Below, piece by piece: positions 29,011-37,102 of a stretch of 64,000 nt of DNA. How positions within the stretch are numbered: position 1 is the first letter of the stretch; every line of letters starts with the position of its first letter. Origin of the DNA: Asticcacaulis sp. ZE23SCel15 (GTDB taxonomy: Bacteria > Pseudomonadota > Alphaproteobacteria > Caulobacterales > Caulobacteraceae). The translations under genes and the position numbers were made by a program. The notes below the pieces were generated by a model, which was not told the origin of the DNA, searched no databases, and saw nothing but the letters and a program-made list of their open reading frames with translations. The stretch is from the NCBI RefSeq assembly GCF_030505395.1, contig NZ_CP130044.1, forward strand, positions 3,209,001-3,273,000, in the 5' to 3' direction.

Positions 29011-30069
29011 ATGACTTTGATTTCCGCCCGTTTTCTAGCCCTTGCCGCCGTTATCGGACTGTCGGCATGTGGCAAACCCGCCGAAGACACCAAACCGGCA
29101 GCACCTGTCGCAACCAAAGGCCAGGTCAATGTCTATACCGCCCGCCATTACGATGCCGACAATCTGATCTATGAAGCCTTCACCAAAGAGACCGGCATCA
29201 AGGTTAATCGTCTGGAGATACAGCCCGACCAGTTGGTTGAGCGCATGAAGGCCGAAGGCGAAGGCTCGCCGGCCGATGTCATCCTGATGGCCGATGCGGG
29301 TGCTTTGTGGAAGGCGTCGGACGCGGGACTGTTCCAGCCGTTGGAATCGCCGGTCATTAATGCGGCCGTGCCGGAAAACCTGCGCGAGCCCAATCATCTG
29401 TGGTTTGGCTTCTCCAAGCGGGCGCGCGTGATCGTGTACGATAAGGCCAAGGTCAAGCCCGAAGAGGTCGCCACTTATGAGGCCTTGGCCAGCCCGCGCT
29501 TTAAGGGCAAGGTGTGCGTGCGCTCATCGGATAACGTCTATAACCTGTCGTTGATGGCGGCGTTCATTCAGCACTGGGGCCCGAAAAAGTCACTGGACTG
29601 GGCCAAGGGCGTGGTCGCCAACATGGCCCGCGATCCGCAAGGCGGCGATATTGATCAGATCAAAGCCGTCAGCGTCGGGGCCTGCGAAGTCGCTTTGTCC
29701 AACTCCTATTACTACATGCGTCTGCTGCACCACGAAGGCGAAATCGACCCGAAGGTGGCGCAGACCACCGCCTTAAGTTTCCCCGATGTCGCAGGGCAAG
29801 GCACTCACGTCAATATTTCCGGCGGCGGCATGGCCAAATACGCTACCAACAAAAAAGAAGCTCAAGCCTTCCTTGAGTACATGACCTCCAAAAAAGCCCA
29901 GACCATCTTTGCTCAGGCCAATGGCGAATATCCGGTCGTGCCGTCAGATGAGACCCCGGCCTATATTCAGGCGATTTCCAGCTTCAAGGCCGATCCGTTA
30001 TCGGTCACGACCTATGGTGCCAACCAGTCTGAGGCCCAAAAAATCTACGATAAAGCGGGGTGGAAATAA
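29011..30069 (+). CDS. Ferric iron ABC transporter, substrate-binding lipoprotein
   Basis: This extracytoplasmic Fe3+-binding protein belongs to the FbpA/FutA/IdiA group. From ATG 29011 a signal peptide ends in lipobox LSAC with Cys20, which would tether it to the membrane. The mature part opens with VNVYTARHYDADNLIYEAF, and near residue 230 NSYYYMRLL carries the adjacent tyrosines that coordinate iron in this family. It is 352 residues long. The longer in-frame start at 28930 would bury the signal peptide. It is followed after 9 bases by the permease. Iron control is suggested by the palindrome upstream. Confidence 0.92.
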   Translation: MTLISARFLALAAVIGLSACGKPAEDTKPAAPVATKGQVNVYTARHYDADNLIYEAFTKETGIKVNRLEIQPDQLVERMKAEGEGSPADVILMADAGALWKASDAGLFQPLESPVINAAVPENLREPNHLWFGFSKRARVIVYDKAKVKPEEVATYEALASPRFKGKVCVRSSDNVYNLSLMAAFIQHWGPKKSLDWAKGVVANMARDPQGGDIDQIKAVSVGACEVALSNSYYYMRLLHHEGEIDPKVAQTTALSFPDVAGQGTHVNISGGGMAKYATNKKEAQAFLEYMTSKKAQTIFAQANGEYPVVPSDETPAYIQAISSFKADPLSVTTYGANQSEAQKIYDKAGWK

Positions 30070-30078
30070 TCCCCCTCC

Positions 30079-31701
30079 ATGCCTGACGCTGCCGCACCTT
30101 CTCCGGTTTCTACGTCCGGGCGCCCTGAGCGCACCGACTGGAGCGGTGCGGCCTTTAAGGCAGGCGCGATCCTTGCGGTCTGCGTGACCTTGCTGCCCAT
30201 TCTGGCGGTGGCCTATAAGGCGTTTGAGTCCGGTCAGTCGCTTAATCTGCCGGACTTTCCGGTGGCGCGCTATGCCCTAACCAGTGCCGCGCTGGTGACC
30301 TGGGTGGCCGTCATTACGGTGGCGCTGGGTACGGTCGCCGCATGGCTTGTGGCCATGCATGAGTTTCCGGGCCGTCGCTTCTTTTCATGGGCGCTGGTGC
30401 TGCCGCTCGCCTGTCCGGCCTTTGTGCTGGCCTATGGCTGGAGCGATTTTTTGGATGTCGCTTCACCATTCCGGGCATGGCTTTACGCCACATTGGGTTA
30501 TGATGTCCCGCTCAATATGCGCAATTTTTACGGTGCCGTTTTCGTCTTAAGCTTTGCCTATTTTCCCTATATCTATCTGACCATTAAAACCGCTTTCTTA
30601 AACCAGTCTGTGTGCGCGATTGAAACGGCGCGAATGCTGGGGGTAAGGTCGAACGACATCTTCCTGCGCCTGTCACTGCCGATATGCCGTCCGGCTCTGA
30701 TCGCTGGCATGGCGCTGGTGATCATGGAATGTTTGGCTGATTATGGCGCGGTCAATTTCTTAGGGGTGCAGACCCTGACCACCGGCGTCGTGCGGGCGTG
30801 GTCGATCTTTGGCTCGACCGAACTGGCGGCGCGTCTGGCGCTGTGCCTGATCGGGGCGACAGCGTTTTTGCTGCTGATCGAGCGCACCCAGCGCCATAAC
30901 CGTAGCTACTCCGCCGCCTCGGCACGTTGGCGTGAATTGAACGCCCTGCCCTTGAGCCGCCCCAAGCAATGGCTGGCAACGGTCTATTGTGCGCTGCTGC
31001 TGGCGTTTGGGGTTGTCATCCCCGTAGCGTGGCTGATCTACCGCGCCATCAAGACCTCACCGGATGTTCAACGTCTGCTGGACGCTGCCGTCAGCACATT
31101 GGGCCTGAGCCTTGCGGGGGCGGTTATCACCCTTGTGCTTGCCACTCTAGTGGCCTTTGGGTTTAGAAAAAGCCGTGCCATTTCCAACCTGATGAGCATC
31201 GGCTACGCTACGCCGGGCGCGGTCATAGCCATCGGATTGTTAGTGCCAGCCGCGATCCTGTGGCAAGGTTTTGCCATTCAGAACAGCTTTTGGATCGGCA
31301 TTGCCCTGCTGCTGATCGCCTATGCTGCCCGCCTGATGGCGTCCGCGTTTGAGCCGATCAAGGCCGGACTTACCCGCATCCAGCCCAATCTGGCGCTGGC
31401 CAGCCGTACCCTTGGTGCCACCAAGACCGAGGCTATCCGGCGCGTGGAACTGCCGCTGGTGCGCGGCACCTTTATGGCCGCAGCCCTTTTAGTATTTGTC
31501 GATATCGCCAAGGAACTGCCCGCCACCCTTATCCTGCGGCCTTTCCAGTTGGAAAGCCTCGCCGTGCTGGCTGACCGCTACGCCAGTGATGAAAGATTGT
31601 CACAGGCCGCCTGGCCCAGCCTGTTGATCCTTGCGGTATCGCTCATTCCATCGCTATACCTGTCTTTACGCATTGATGCTTCGCGTACCGGAAAAGAATA
31701 A
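30079..31701 (+). CDS. Ferric iron ABC transporter, permease (fused two-domain)
   Basis: This inner-membrane permease of the FbpB type has two repeated transport domains with about 12 helices in 540 residues. Each half carries an EAA-like loop: around IETARMLGVRSNDIFLRLSLP in the first (split near residues 178-198) and ASRTLGATKTEAIRRVELP in the second (near 440-458). The start lies 9 bases after the binding-protein stop and the ATPase follows 3 bases later. Confidence 0.92.
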   Translation: MPDAAAPSPVSTSGRPERTDWSGAAFKAGAILAVCVTLLPILAVAYKAFESGQSLNLPDFPVARYALTSAALVTWVAVITVALGTVAAWLVAMHEFPGRRFFSWALVLPLACPAFVLAYGWSDFLDVASPFRAWLYATLGYDVPLNMRNFYGAVFVLSFAYFPYIYLTIKTAFLNQSVCAIETARMLGVRSNDIFLRLSLPICRPALIAGMALVIMECLADYGAVNFLGVQTLTTGVVRAWSIFGSTELAARLALCLIGATAFLLLIERTQRHNRSYSAASARWRELNALPLSRPKQWLATVYCALLLAFGVVIPVAWLIYRAIKTSPDVQRLLDAAVSTLGLSLAGAVITLVLATLVAFGFRKSRAISNLMSIGYATPGAVIAIGLLVPAAILWQGFAIQNSFWIGIALLLIAYAARLMASAFEPIKAGLTRIQPNLALASRTLGATKTEAIRRVELPLVRGTFMAAALLVFVDIAKELPATLILRPFQLESLAVLADRYASDERLSQAAWPSLLILAVSLIPSLYLSLRIDASRTGKE

Positions 31702-31704
31702 CTC

Positions 31705-32736
31705 ATGGCCGCCCTGCTGGAAATTACCGATGTCAAACGCGCCTTTGGCGGCCATAAGGCGGTCGATGGCGTGTCCTTGTCGCTCAATGAAGGCGAAATC
31801 ACCTGTCTTTTGGGGCCATCGGGCTGTGGGAAATCGACCCTGTTGCGGTTAATTTCAGGGCTTGAAACGATCGAAGGCGGCACCATCGCCGCAAACGGCG
31901 CTGTCCTTTCAGGCAAGGGCACCCATGTGCCGCCGGAAAAGCGCGACATGGGCTTTGTGTTTCAGGACTACGCCCTGTTTCCGCACCTGAGCGTGCGTGA
32001 CAATATCGGCTTTGGCCTCAAGCACTTAAGCGCCGCGGAACGGGATGAGCGCATCAATAGTCTGCTGGCCACTGTGCGCCTGAGCGACAAGGCCAAACTG
32101 TATCCATCCTCCCTATCGGGCGGTGAGCAGCAGCGCATCGCACTGGCGCGTGCTCTGGCCCGCCATCCGCGGTTGATCCTGCTCGATGAGCCGTTTTCCG
32201 GCCTTGATGCCCACCTGAAATCCGAGGTGCGCGAAGCCACGCTCAATATTCTGGAAACCACCGGCACCACCGCCATCATGGTCACCCACGACGCCGAAGA
32301 AGCCCTCAGCATGGGCCATGCTCTGGCGCTGATGAACGAAGGCAAGATCATCCAGACCGGCACGCCCGAAGACTGTTATTTCAATCCGGCGTCACTGGTC
32401 GCGGCGCGTTTATTGGGAGAGACTAATCTGGTGCCGGGTAAGCACATGGGCGATCACATCACCTCCGGCTTTGGCAGCATCCCGGCCAAGGGTCCGGCGG
32501 CGATCAAGCTGACCCTGTGCATCCGCCCCGAAGCCTTTGTGGTCGAAGATAGCCCAACCGACCTGACGTCAGAGGTTTCGGTCACCGCCTATCGTTATCA
32601 CGGTGCCTATTGCGATCTGGTGCTTAAAGCGCCGAACGGCGACGAAGCCCACGCCCATGTGTCATCGCTTCGGCCCTATACGGTCGGGCAAACTGTCCAT
32701 GTCCGACTGGAGCCGAAGCTGGTCGCGGTGTTTTAG
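31705..32736 (+). CDS. Ferric iron ABC transporter, ATP-binding protein
   Basis: This ATPase energises Fe3+ import (FbpC type). Walker A GPSGCGKST is at residues 37-45, the signature LSGGEQQRIALARAL near 137, Walker B LILLDEPFSGLD near 160 and the switch His in MVTHDAEEAL. A C-terminal TOBE-like extension runs from about 250 to 343. It is the last gene of the iron operon and is followed by a repeat element whose hairpins probably end transcription. Confidence 0.93.
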   Translation: MAALLEITDVKRAFGGHKAVDGVSLSLNEGEITCLLGPSGCGKSTLLRLISGLETIEGGTIAANGAVLSGKGTHVPPEKRDMGFVFQDYALFPHLSVRDNIGFGLKHLSAAERDERINSLLATVRLSDKAKLYPSSLSGGEQQRIALARALARHPRLILLDEPFSGLDAHLKSEVREATLNILETTGTTAIMVTHDAEEALSMGHALALMNEGKIIQTGTPEDCYFNPASLVAARLLGETNLVPGKHMGDHITSGFGSIPAKGPAAIKLTLCIRPEAFVVEDSPTDLTSEVSVTAYRYHGAYCDLVLKAPNGDEAHAHVSSLRPYTVGQTVHVRLEPKLVAVF

Positions 32737-32742
32737 CTTTTT

Positions 32743-32858
32743 AAGAACTCCCCCTGTTGCAGGGGGAGTTGATTTAAACGCTCGCGTTTAGATCAGAGGG
32801 GGTAACAACCCCACCTCCCGGCCTAACGGCCTCCTTCCTCCCCTCCTTGAGGGGAGGT
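32743..32858. repeat. Dispersed G/C-run hairpin repeat, copy 1
   Basis: Three hairpins lie in a row: AACTCCCCCT/AGGGGGAGTT (32746-32770), TAAACG/CGTTTA (32775-32790), and CCTCCCCTC/GAGGGGAGG (32837-32857). The order, with AGAGGGGGTA between, matches the element at 38783-38947. It fills the gap between the iron ATPase and DUF3253 genes and may act as a bidirectional terminator. Confidence 0.75.
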
Positions 32859-32859
32859 T

Positions 32860-33111
32860 CTACTCGCCCTCAACCGGCAACCGTAGCCGGTAAATACCCT
32901 TGAACGTATTCGGATCGGCAGGCTTTCCTTTACGCAGCACTTCAATCTTGCCCTGCCGCGCCAGGCCCACCACCGTGGTGCGCACTTTCGGCAGTTGACG
33001 CCGCCACATTTCCGGGTCTACAGCCTGAGCCACCTGGTTGGGATTGATACTTTCCCCCGGCGCCGCCTTCGATAGCAGGTCGAAAATAGCATCTTCTATG
33101 GATAGCGACAT
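32860..33111 (-). CDS. DUF3253 domain protein
   Basis: This 83-residue protein matches the small DUF3253 family: IEDAIFDLLSKAAPG at the N-terminus, then the PNQVAQAV and WRRQLPKVR segments, and a C-terminal GRP-like GKPADPNTFKGIYRLRLP. The predicted fold is a small winged helix, suggesting nucleic-acid binding, but no function is known. It diverges from the thioesterase gene with 30 bases between starts. Confidence 0.8.
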   Translation of the reverse strand: MSLSIEDAIFDLLSKAAPGESINPNQVAQAVDPEMWRRQLPKVRTTVVGLARQGKIEVLRKGKPADPNTFKGIYRLRLPVEGE

Positions 33112-33141
33112 ATCATAAGTCCGATGTGCAGGAGTAAGCCC

Positions 33142-33579
33142 GTGGCCGATAATTTAAGTCTTGAACCGGTAATGATTGAAGACGGCGAATTCAAGGGCTG
33201 GTTCCTGTCGCCTAAACAAGACCCCTATGTCAAGCTGATCGGGCCGTTTTATTATCAGTTCGATGACGCTGGCCATATGCGCGTCGCCATGAAGGTCGAT
33301 GAGCGCCATATGAACGGCGGCGGTATCATGCACGGCGGGTCTATGCTGTCACTGGCCGATACGGCGCTGTTTGCCTTTGCGGTCGGTGACCTCGAAGGCT
33401 CGCGCGGGGTGACGATGCAACTGGATTCGCAGTTTCTAAACCCCGGAAATGTCGGCGATATCGTGATTGCCACCGGCGAAGTCGTTCGCTCAGGACGCAC
33501 CACGATCTTTGCGCGCGGCATGCTGCATGTCGGGGATAAGCCGATCATGGCCTTTTCGGGTGTGATTAGAAAGTTCTAG
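33142..33579 (+). CDS. PaaI-family hotdog thioesterase
   Basis: This is a predicted acyl-CoA thioesterase of 145 residues. The hotdog core motif HMNGGGIMHGGSMLSLADTA (near 53-72) carries the HGG signature with the catalytic acid following, and the TMQLDSQFLNPGNVGD strand completes the fold. The GTG at 33142 is preferred because AGGAG at 33130-33134 is 7 bases upstream; the ATG at 33124 precedes that site. The stop overlaps the convergent nucleoside transporter by 4 bases. The substrate is unknown. Confidence 0.87.
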   Translation: MADNLSLEPVMIEDGEFKGWFLSPKQDPYVKLIGPFYYQFDDAGHMRVAMKVDERHMNGGGIMHGGSMLSLADTALFAFAVGDLEGSRGVTMQLDSQFLNPGNVGDIVIATGEVVRSGRTTIFARGMLHVGDKPIMAFSGVIRKF

Positions 33580-34856
33580 CGAACGAACAGATCAGACGGC
33601 AGAGCGCCCACCACCGCGGCGGTCAGACAGGTGGCGACAAAGCCTGCGAACAGCGCTTTCCACACAAGGCCAAGCACCTCTTCGCGCCGCTCTGGCATAA
33701 GCACACTCAGGCCCGTCACCGTGATACCGACCGAACCGATATTGGCAAAGCCGCAGATGGCATAGGTCAGCAGCATGCGTGTGCGCTCGCTCATTTCGGT
33801 GGCTGGAATAGCCCCCAGCTTAAGGAAGGCCACAAACTCGGTCAGTGTCAATTTCACACCTAAAATCCACCCGGCCTTTTGCGCCTCTTCCCACGGCACG
33901 CCGATCAGCCAGGCCAGAGGGGAGAAAGCGATCCCTAATATACGCTCCAGCGTGACGGCTTCACCGCCAACCAGCGGCAGGCCCGACAGCATGACATTGA
34001 CCAGCGACACCAGGGCCACAAACACGATCAGGATGGCGGAGATATTCATCACCACCATCAGGCCGTCGCTGGTGCCCTTAACGATGGCATCGATGGCGGA
34101 ATCGTACTTCAGTGAGCTGTCGTAGTCGGCGTAATACCCACCCTCGCCATCCTTTTCCGGCACGATCACCCGCGACAACAGAACACCGGCGGGAGCGGAC
34201 AGGATCGACGCCACCAGCACATGGCCCGCGGCATTCGGCAGCACATCCCGCAGGATCAGCGCATAGGCGACCATAGTTGACCCGGCAACCGTCGCCAGAC
34301 CCACCACCATCATCATGAACACTTCGGAGCGTGATAACTTCGACAGATACGCCTTAATAACAATCGGGCTTTCGATCATGCCTAAGAATATGTTGGTGGC
34401 CACAGCCAGCGCCGACGCCCCACCCAGGCCCATCGTCTTTTGGAACAGGAATCCGAACGCCTGCGTGATCCATTTCAGGATATGCCAGTGCCACAACAGC
34501 GCCGACAGGGCCGAAATCACCAGAATGAGCGGTAAAACTTCAAAGGCAAAAACGAACAATCCGCCCTGATTGACGACCTGATAGGGCTGATTACCACCAC
34601 CCAGATAGCCGAACACGAACTGTGTGCCCTGACGGGTAGCCAGCGCCAGACCATCCACGGCTGAATTGACGGCATCCAGCACAATTTGAGCCTGTGGCAC
34701 GCCAAAAAACAGCAGGATCAGACCAACCTGAACGCCGATCGCGCCGATGGTCAGCACAAAGGGAAACTTTCGTTTATTCTCCGACAATAACCAGCAGGCA
34801 AATAACATGACGGCAATGCCGATCAGGCTCTGGATATTGTGAAAACCGTAGGTCAT
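33576..34856 (-). CDS. Concentrative nucleoside transporter (CNT/NupC family)
   Basis: This inner-membrane symporter imports nucleosides with H+ or Na+. The order of domains is typical: an N-terminal Nucleos_tra2_N part, a central gate domain (EVLPLILVISALSALLWHW), and the C-terminal core with VATNIFLGMIESPIVIKAYL and ICGFANIGSVGI. It is 426 residues long. A strong hairpin sits directly in front of the start codon (34866-34893), and its 3' arm contains the only purine-rich candidate for a ribosome site. Confidence 0.92.
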   Translation of the reverse strand: MTYGFHNIQSLIGIAVMLFACWLLSENKRKFPFVLTIGAIGVQVGLILLFFGVPQAQIVLDAVNSAVDGLALATRQGTQFVFGYLGGGNQPYQVVNQGGLFVFAFEVLPLILVISALSALLWHWHILKWITQAFGFLFQKTMGLGGASALAVATNIFLGMIESPIVIKAYLSKLSRSEVFMMMVVGLATVAGSTMVAYALILRDVLPNAAGHVLVASILSAPAGVLLSRVIVPEKDGEGGYYADYDSSLKYDSAIDAIVKGTSDGLMVVMNISAILIVFVALVSLVNVMLSGLPLVGGEAVTLERILGIAFSPLAWLIGVPWEEAQKAGWILGVKLTLTEFVAFLKLGAIPATEMSERTRMLLTYAICGFANIGSVGITVTGLSVLMPERREEVLGLVWKALFAGFVATCLTAAVVGALPSDLFVR

Positions 34857-34865
34857 GAACGGAAA

Positions 34866-34893
34866 AGGCCTTTGAAAAAACTATCAAAGGCCT
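34866..34893 (-). promoter_or_regulatory. Hairpin in the 5' leader of the nucleoside transporter gene
   Basis: AGGCCTTTGA (34866-34875) and TCAAAGGCCT (34884-34893) are exact complements with an 8-base loop. On the minus strand the 3' arm is followed by TTTCC and then the ATG about 9 bases on. The CAAAGG that could serve as ribosome site is inside the stem. It is either a translational switch or the OsmC-gene terminator. Confidence 0.6.
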
Positions 34894-35000
34894 CTATCCG
34901 ATAACATGTGAAACCAAGGCAAGCGCTTTTTTGAAACGCACCCGTAAATGGCCGTAAATTGCGCCTGTACTGGTAAAAAGGCGACAAAATCGCGCTTAAA

Positions 35001-35435
35001 TTATGCCAGCACGGCCTCAAGCGTGATCGGCACTGCCGATAAGGCTTTTGAGATCGGGCAATTAGCCTTGGCACCGGCGGCCACTTCCTGAAACTGTTCA
35101 TCAGAAATGCCGGGGATGGTGGCTTTCAGTTTCAGCTTGATACCCGCAATGGCAAACCCGCCATCGGCCTGCTGAAGATCGACTTCGGCATCGGTCGACA
35201 TATGGTCAGCCGTAAAGCCCGCCTTCCCCAAAGCAAACGCCAAAGCCATCGTGAAACAGCCCGAATGAGCCGCCGCGATCAGTTCTTCAGGGTTAGTCCC
35301 CGCCTTGCCGTCGGTGTTTTCAAAGCGCAGTTTGAACGAATAGGGCTGATCGGTGAATACCCCGCTCTGGGTCGTCAGACCGCCCTGACCTGTGGCGCCG
35401 TCGCCGCTCCATTTTGCCGTAGCCGTGCGTAACAT
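35001..35435 (-). CDS. osmC: OsmC-family peroxiredoxin
   Basis: This thiol peroxidase detoxifies organic hydroperoxides. The two catalytic cysteines are in HSGCFTMALAFAL (near residue 60) and AGAKANCPISKAL (near 125), and NPEELIAAAHSGC is the family signature. The length of 144 residues is right. It is closer to OsmC than to Ohr by the TNPEELIAA context. Single gene; a hairpin between it and the downstream nucleoside transporter may terminate it. Confidence 0.9.
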   Translation of the reverse strand: MLRTATAKWSGDGATGQGGLTTQSGVFTDQPYSFKLRFENTDGKAGTNPEELIAAAHSGCFTMALAFALGKAGFTADHMSTDAEVDLQQADGGFAIAGIKLKLKATIPGISDEQFQEVAAGAKANCPISKALSAVPITLEAVLA

Positions 35436-35632
35436 GGGATGACCTTTCCTGTTTCGGTGAATGTGAGACTAAAACGCTAACCCATAGTCCGCCCGCGTGA
35501 CAGTAAATTTATCATCAGGCGGCGCATCAGAGACGAAAGGTAATTCTATTCCGCAATCAGTGGCTTTTTGAATAGTTTCCGTTGACACCATATGCTAAAT
35601 ACCCAGCGAAAAGTTTCACCGGATACTGTTAC

Positions 35633-36823
35633 ATGACCGATGCCGCCACCGCCCAGCGCGACCCGTTTGCCGCCCTCAAGGATCAGCCCGCCGATGGCCT
35701 GCTGGCCCTGATCGGTATGTACCGCAATGATCCGCGCACCTCTAAGATTGATCTGGGCGTCGGCGTCTATCGCAATGCGGATGGGGCCACGCCGGTCATG
35801 GCGGCGGTCAAGGCCGCCGAGCAGCGCCTGCTGACGGAACAAACCTCCAAGTCCTATCTGGGGCCGGAAGGCGATCCGGTCTATGTGGAGTTGTTAAAGC
35901 CTCTGGCTTTTGGTGAGCCCCTCGCCGCGTCGAAACGCCTGATCGGGGTACAGACCCCCGGCGGCACCGGTGCGTTGAAACTGATTGCGGAACTCCTGAA
36001 ACTGACCGGTTCGCGCGTCTTTGTCGGCACCCCGACCTGGCCCAACCACGGCCCGATTTTTAAGTCTGCGGGCGTTGAGGTCATTGAGCATCCGTTCTTT
36101 GACAAGGCCACCCAGACCGTCCTGTTCGATGAGATGATGGCGGCTTTGAAGGCGGCGCGGGCCGGTGATGCGGTCCTGCTGCATGGCTGCTGCCACAATC
36201 CGGCGGGTGCTGAGTTCACGGAGGCCCAATGGCAGATTTTAAGCGATTTCATCGTTGAGCGCGGCCTGCTGCCGATCATTGATCTGGCCTATCAGGGGCT
36301 GGGCAACGGCCTTGAAGATGATGCCAAGGCCACGCGCACGCTGCTGGCCGCTGTACCTAACGCCCTGATAGCCTATTCGTGCGATAAGAATTTTGGCCTT
36401 TACCGCGAACGGGTCGGCGCGATTTATGCGCTGGCAGAGACGGAAGCTCTGGCTCAGCGCGTGCTTGGCAATATTCTGGTGATTGCGCGGACACATTGGT
36501 CGATGCCGCCCGATCATGGCGGGGCCATTGTGCGTAACATCTTACAGGATGCCGAACTGACCCAGATCTGGAAGGACGAACTGGCCGAAACTCAAGGCCG
36601 TCTGGTGGAGTTGCGTATGCTTTTGGCTGCCGCCCATCCGCGACTGGCCCCTATGGCCGCCCAGACCGGCATGTTCTCGCTTCTGCCGCTGTCGCCGGAT
36701 CAGGTCACAGCACTTCGCGAAGACAACGGCATCTATATGGCCGGTTCCGGTCGCATCAATATTGCGGGCTTAACGATCGAAAACATCCCCGTCCTGAGTG
36801 CAGCTTTAAGCCGCTATCTCTAA
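35633..36823 (+). CDS. Aromatic/aspartate aminotransferase (class I)
   Basis: This PLP enzyme transfers amino groups between aromatic amino acids or aspartate and 2-oxoglutarate. The PLP lysine is K252 in SCDKNFGLYRERVG, GVGVYRN lies near 45, and HGCCHNPAG near 186 is the family cofactor-contact motif. ATG 35633 gives 396 residues, the TyrB/AspC size; the in-frame 35582 start adds 17 residues absent from relatives. Relative position upstream of leuA is suggestive of amino-acid synthesis but the 279-base gap holds its own regulatory leader. Confidence 0.9.
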   Translation: MTDAATAQRDPFAALKDQPADGLLALIGMYRNDPRTSKIDLGVGVYRNADGATPVMAAVKAAEQRLLTEQTSKSYLGPEGDPVYVELLKPLAFGEPLAASKRLIGVQTPGGTGALKLIAELLKLTGSRVFVGTPTWPNHGPIFKSAGVEVIEHPFFDKATQTVLFDEMMAALKAARAGDAVLLHGCCHNPAGAEFTEAQWQILSDFIVERGLLPIIDLAYQGLGNGLEDDAKATRTLLAAVPNALIAYSCDKNFGLYRERVGAIYALAETEALAQRVLGNILVIARTHWSMPPDHGGAIVRNILQDAELTQIWKDELAETQGRLVELRMLLAAAHPRLAPMAAQTGMFSLLPLSPDQVTALREDNGIYMAGSGRINIAGLTIENIPVLSAALSRYL

Positions 36824-36887
36824 GCTTCGTCCTTAACTTTTATTGACCTCACCGGACGGGTGTGAGATAGGGTGCGCCTCAGATTCA

Positions 36888-36906
36888 GCGCCAACCTGAT
36901 TGGCGC
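36888..36906. repeat. Hairpin after the aminotransferase gene
   Basis: GCGCCAA (36888-36894) and TTGGCGC (36900-36906) pair perfectly around CCTGA, 65 bases after the aminotransferase stop. No T-run follows. It may end that transcript or belong to the leuA leader. Confidence 0.45.
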
Positions 36907-36927
36907 GGATGTCGTTACGGGTGTGAT

Positions 36928-37026
36928 ATGTTGACGGATCAAACGTCTAAACTCAGTGAGCCTGAAACCTGCGCCACCGCGCGGGCAATGCTCATTATCC
37001 GACTTATGCTCTGGCGTCGGGACTGA
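36928..37026 (+). CDS. Probable leuA leader peptide
   Basis: A 32-residue frame starts with ATG at 36928; an in-frame ATG at 36988 would give 12 residues, MLIIRLMLWRRD. Both end at TGA 37024-37026. The last dozen codons are dense in Leu and Ile (CTC ATT ATC, CTT, CTC) and run straight into the paired arms at 37005-37056, as expected of a branched-chain amino-acid leader. Neither start has a strong ribosome site. I judge it a leader by position, codon content and overlap with the stems. Confidence 0.6.
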   Translation: MLTDQTSKLSEPETCATARAMLIIRLMLWRRD

Positions 37027-37056
37027 CGGCGACCCGACGGCTTGAGCATATCGCCG
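37005..37056 (+). promoter_or_regulatory. Candidate leuA attenuator
   Basis: TATGCTC (37005-37011) pairs with GAGCATA (37044-37050), and inside it CGTCGGG (37015-37021) pairs with CCCGACG (37033-37039). A competing stem is CGGCGA (37027-37032) with TCGCCG (37051-37056). Ribosome stalling at the leader Leu codons would mask TATGCTC. No long T-run follows, so termination may be factor-dependent or control may act on translation. Confidence 0.55.
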
Positions 37057-37102
37057 TAGTCACATGTTTTGATCTATCCGTATTTTGTGGTGTACCACCC
37101 CT

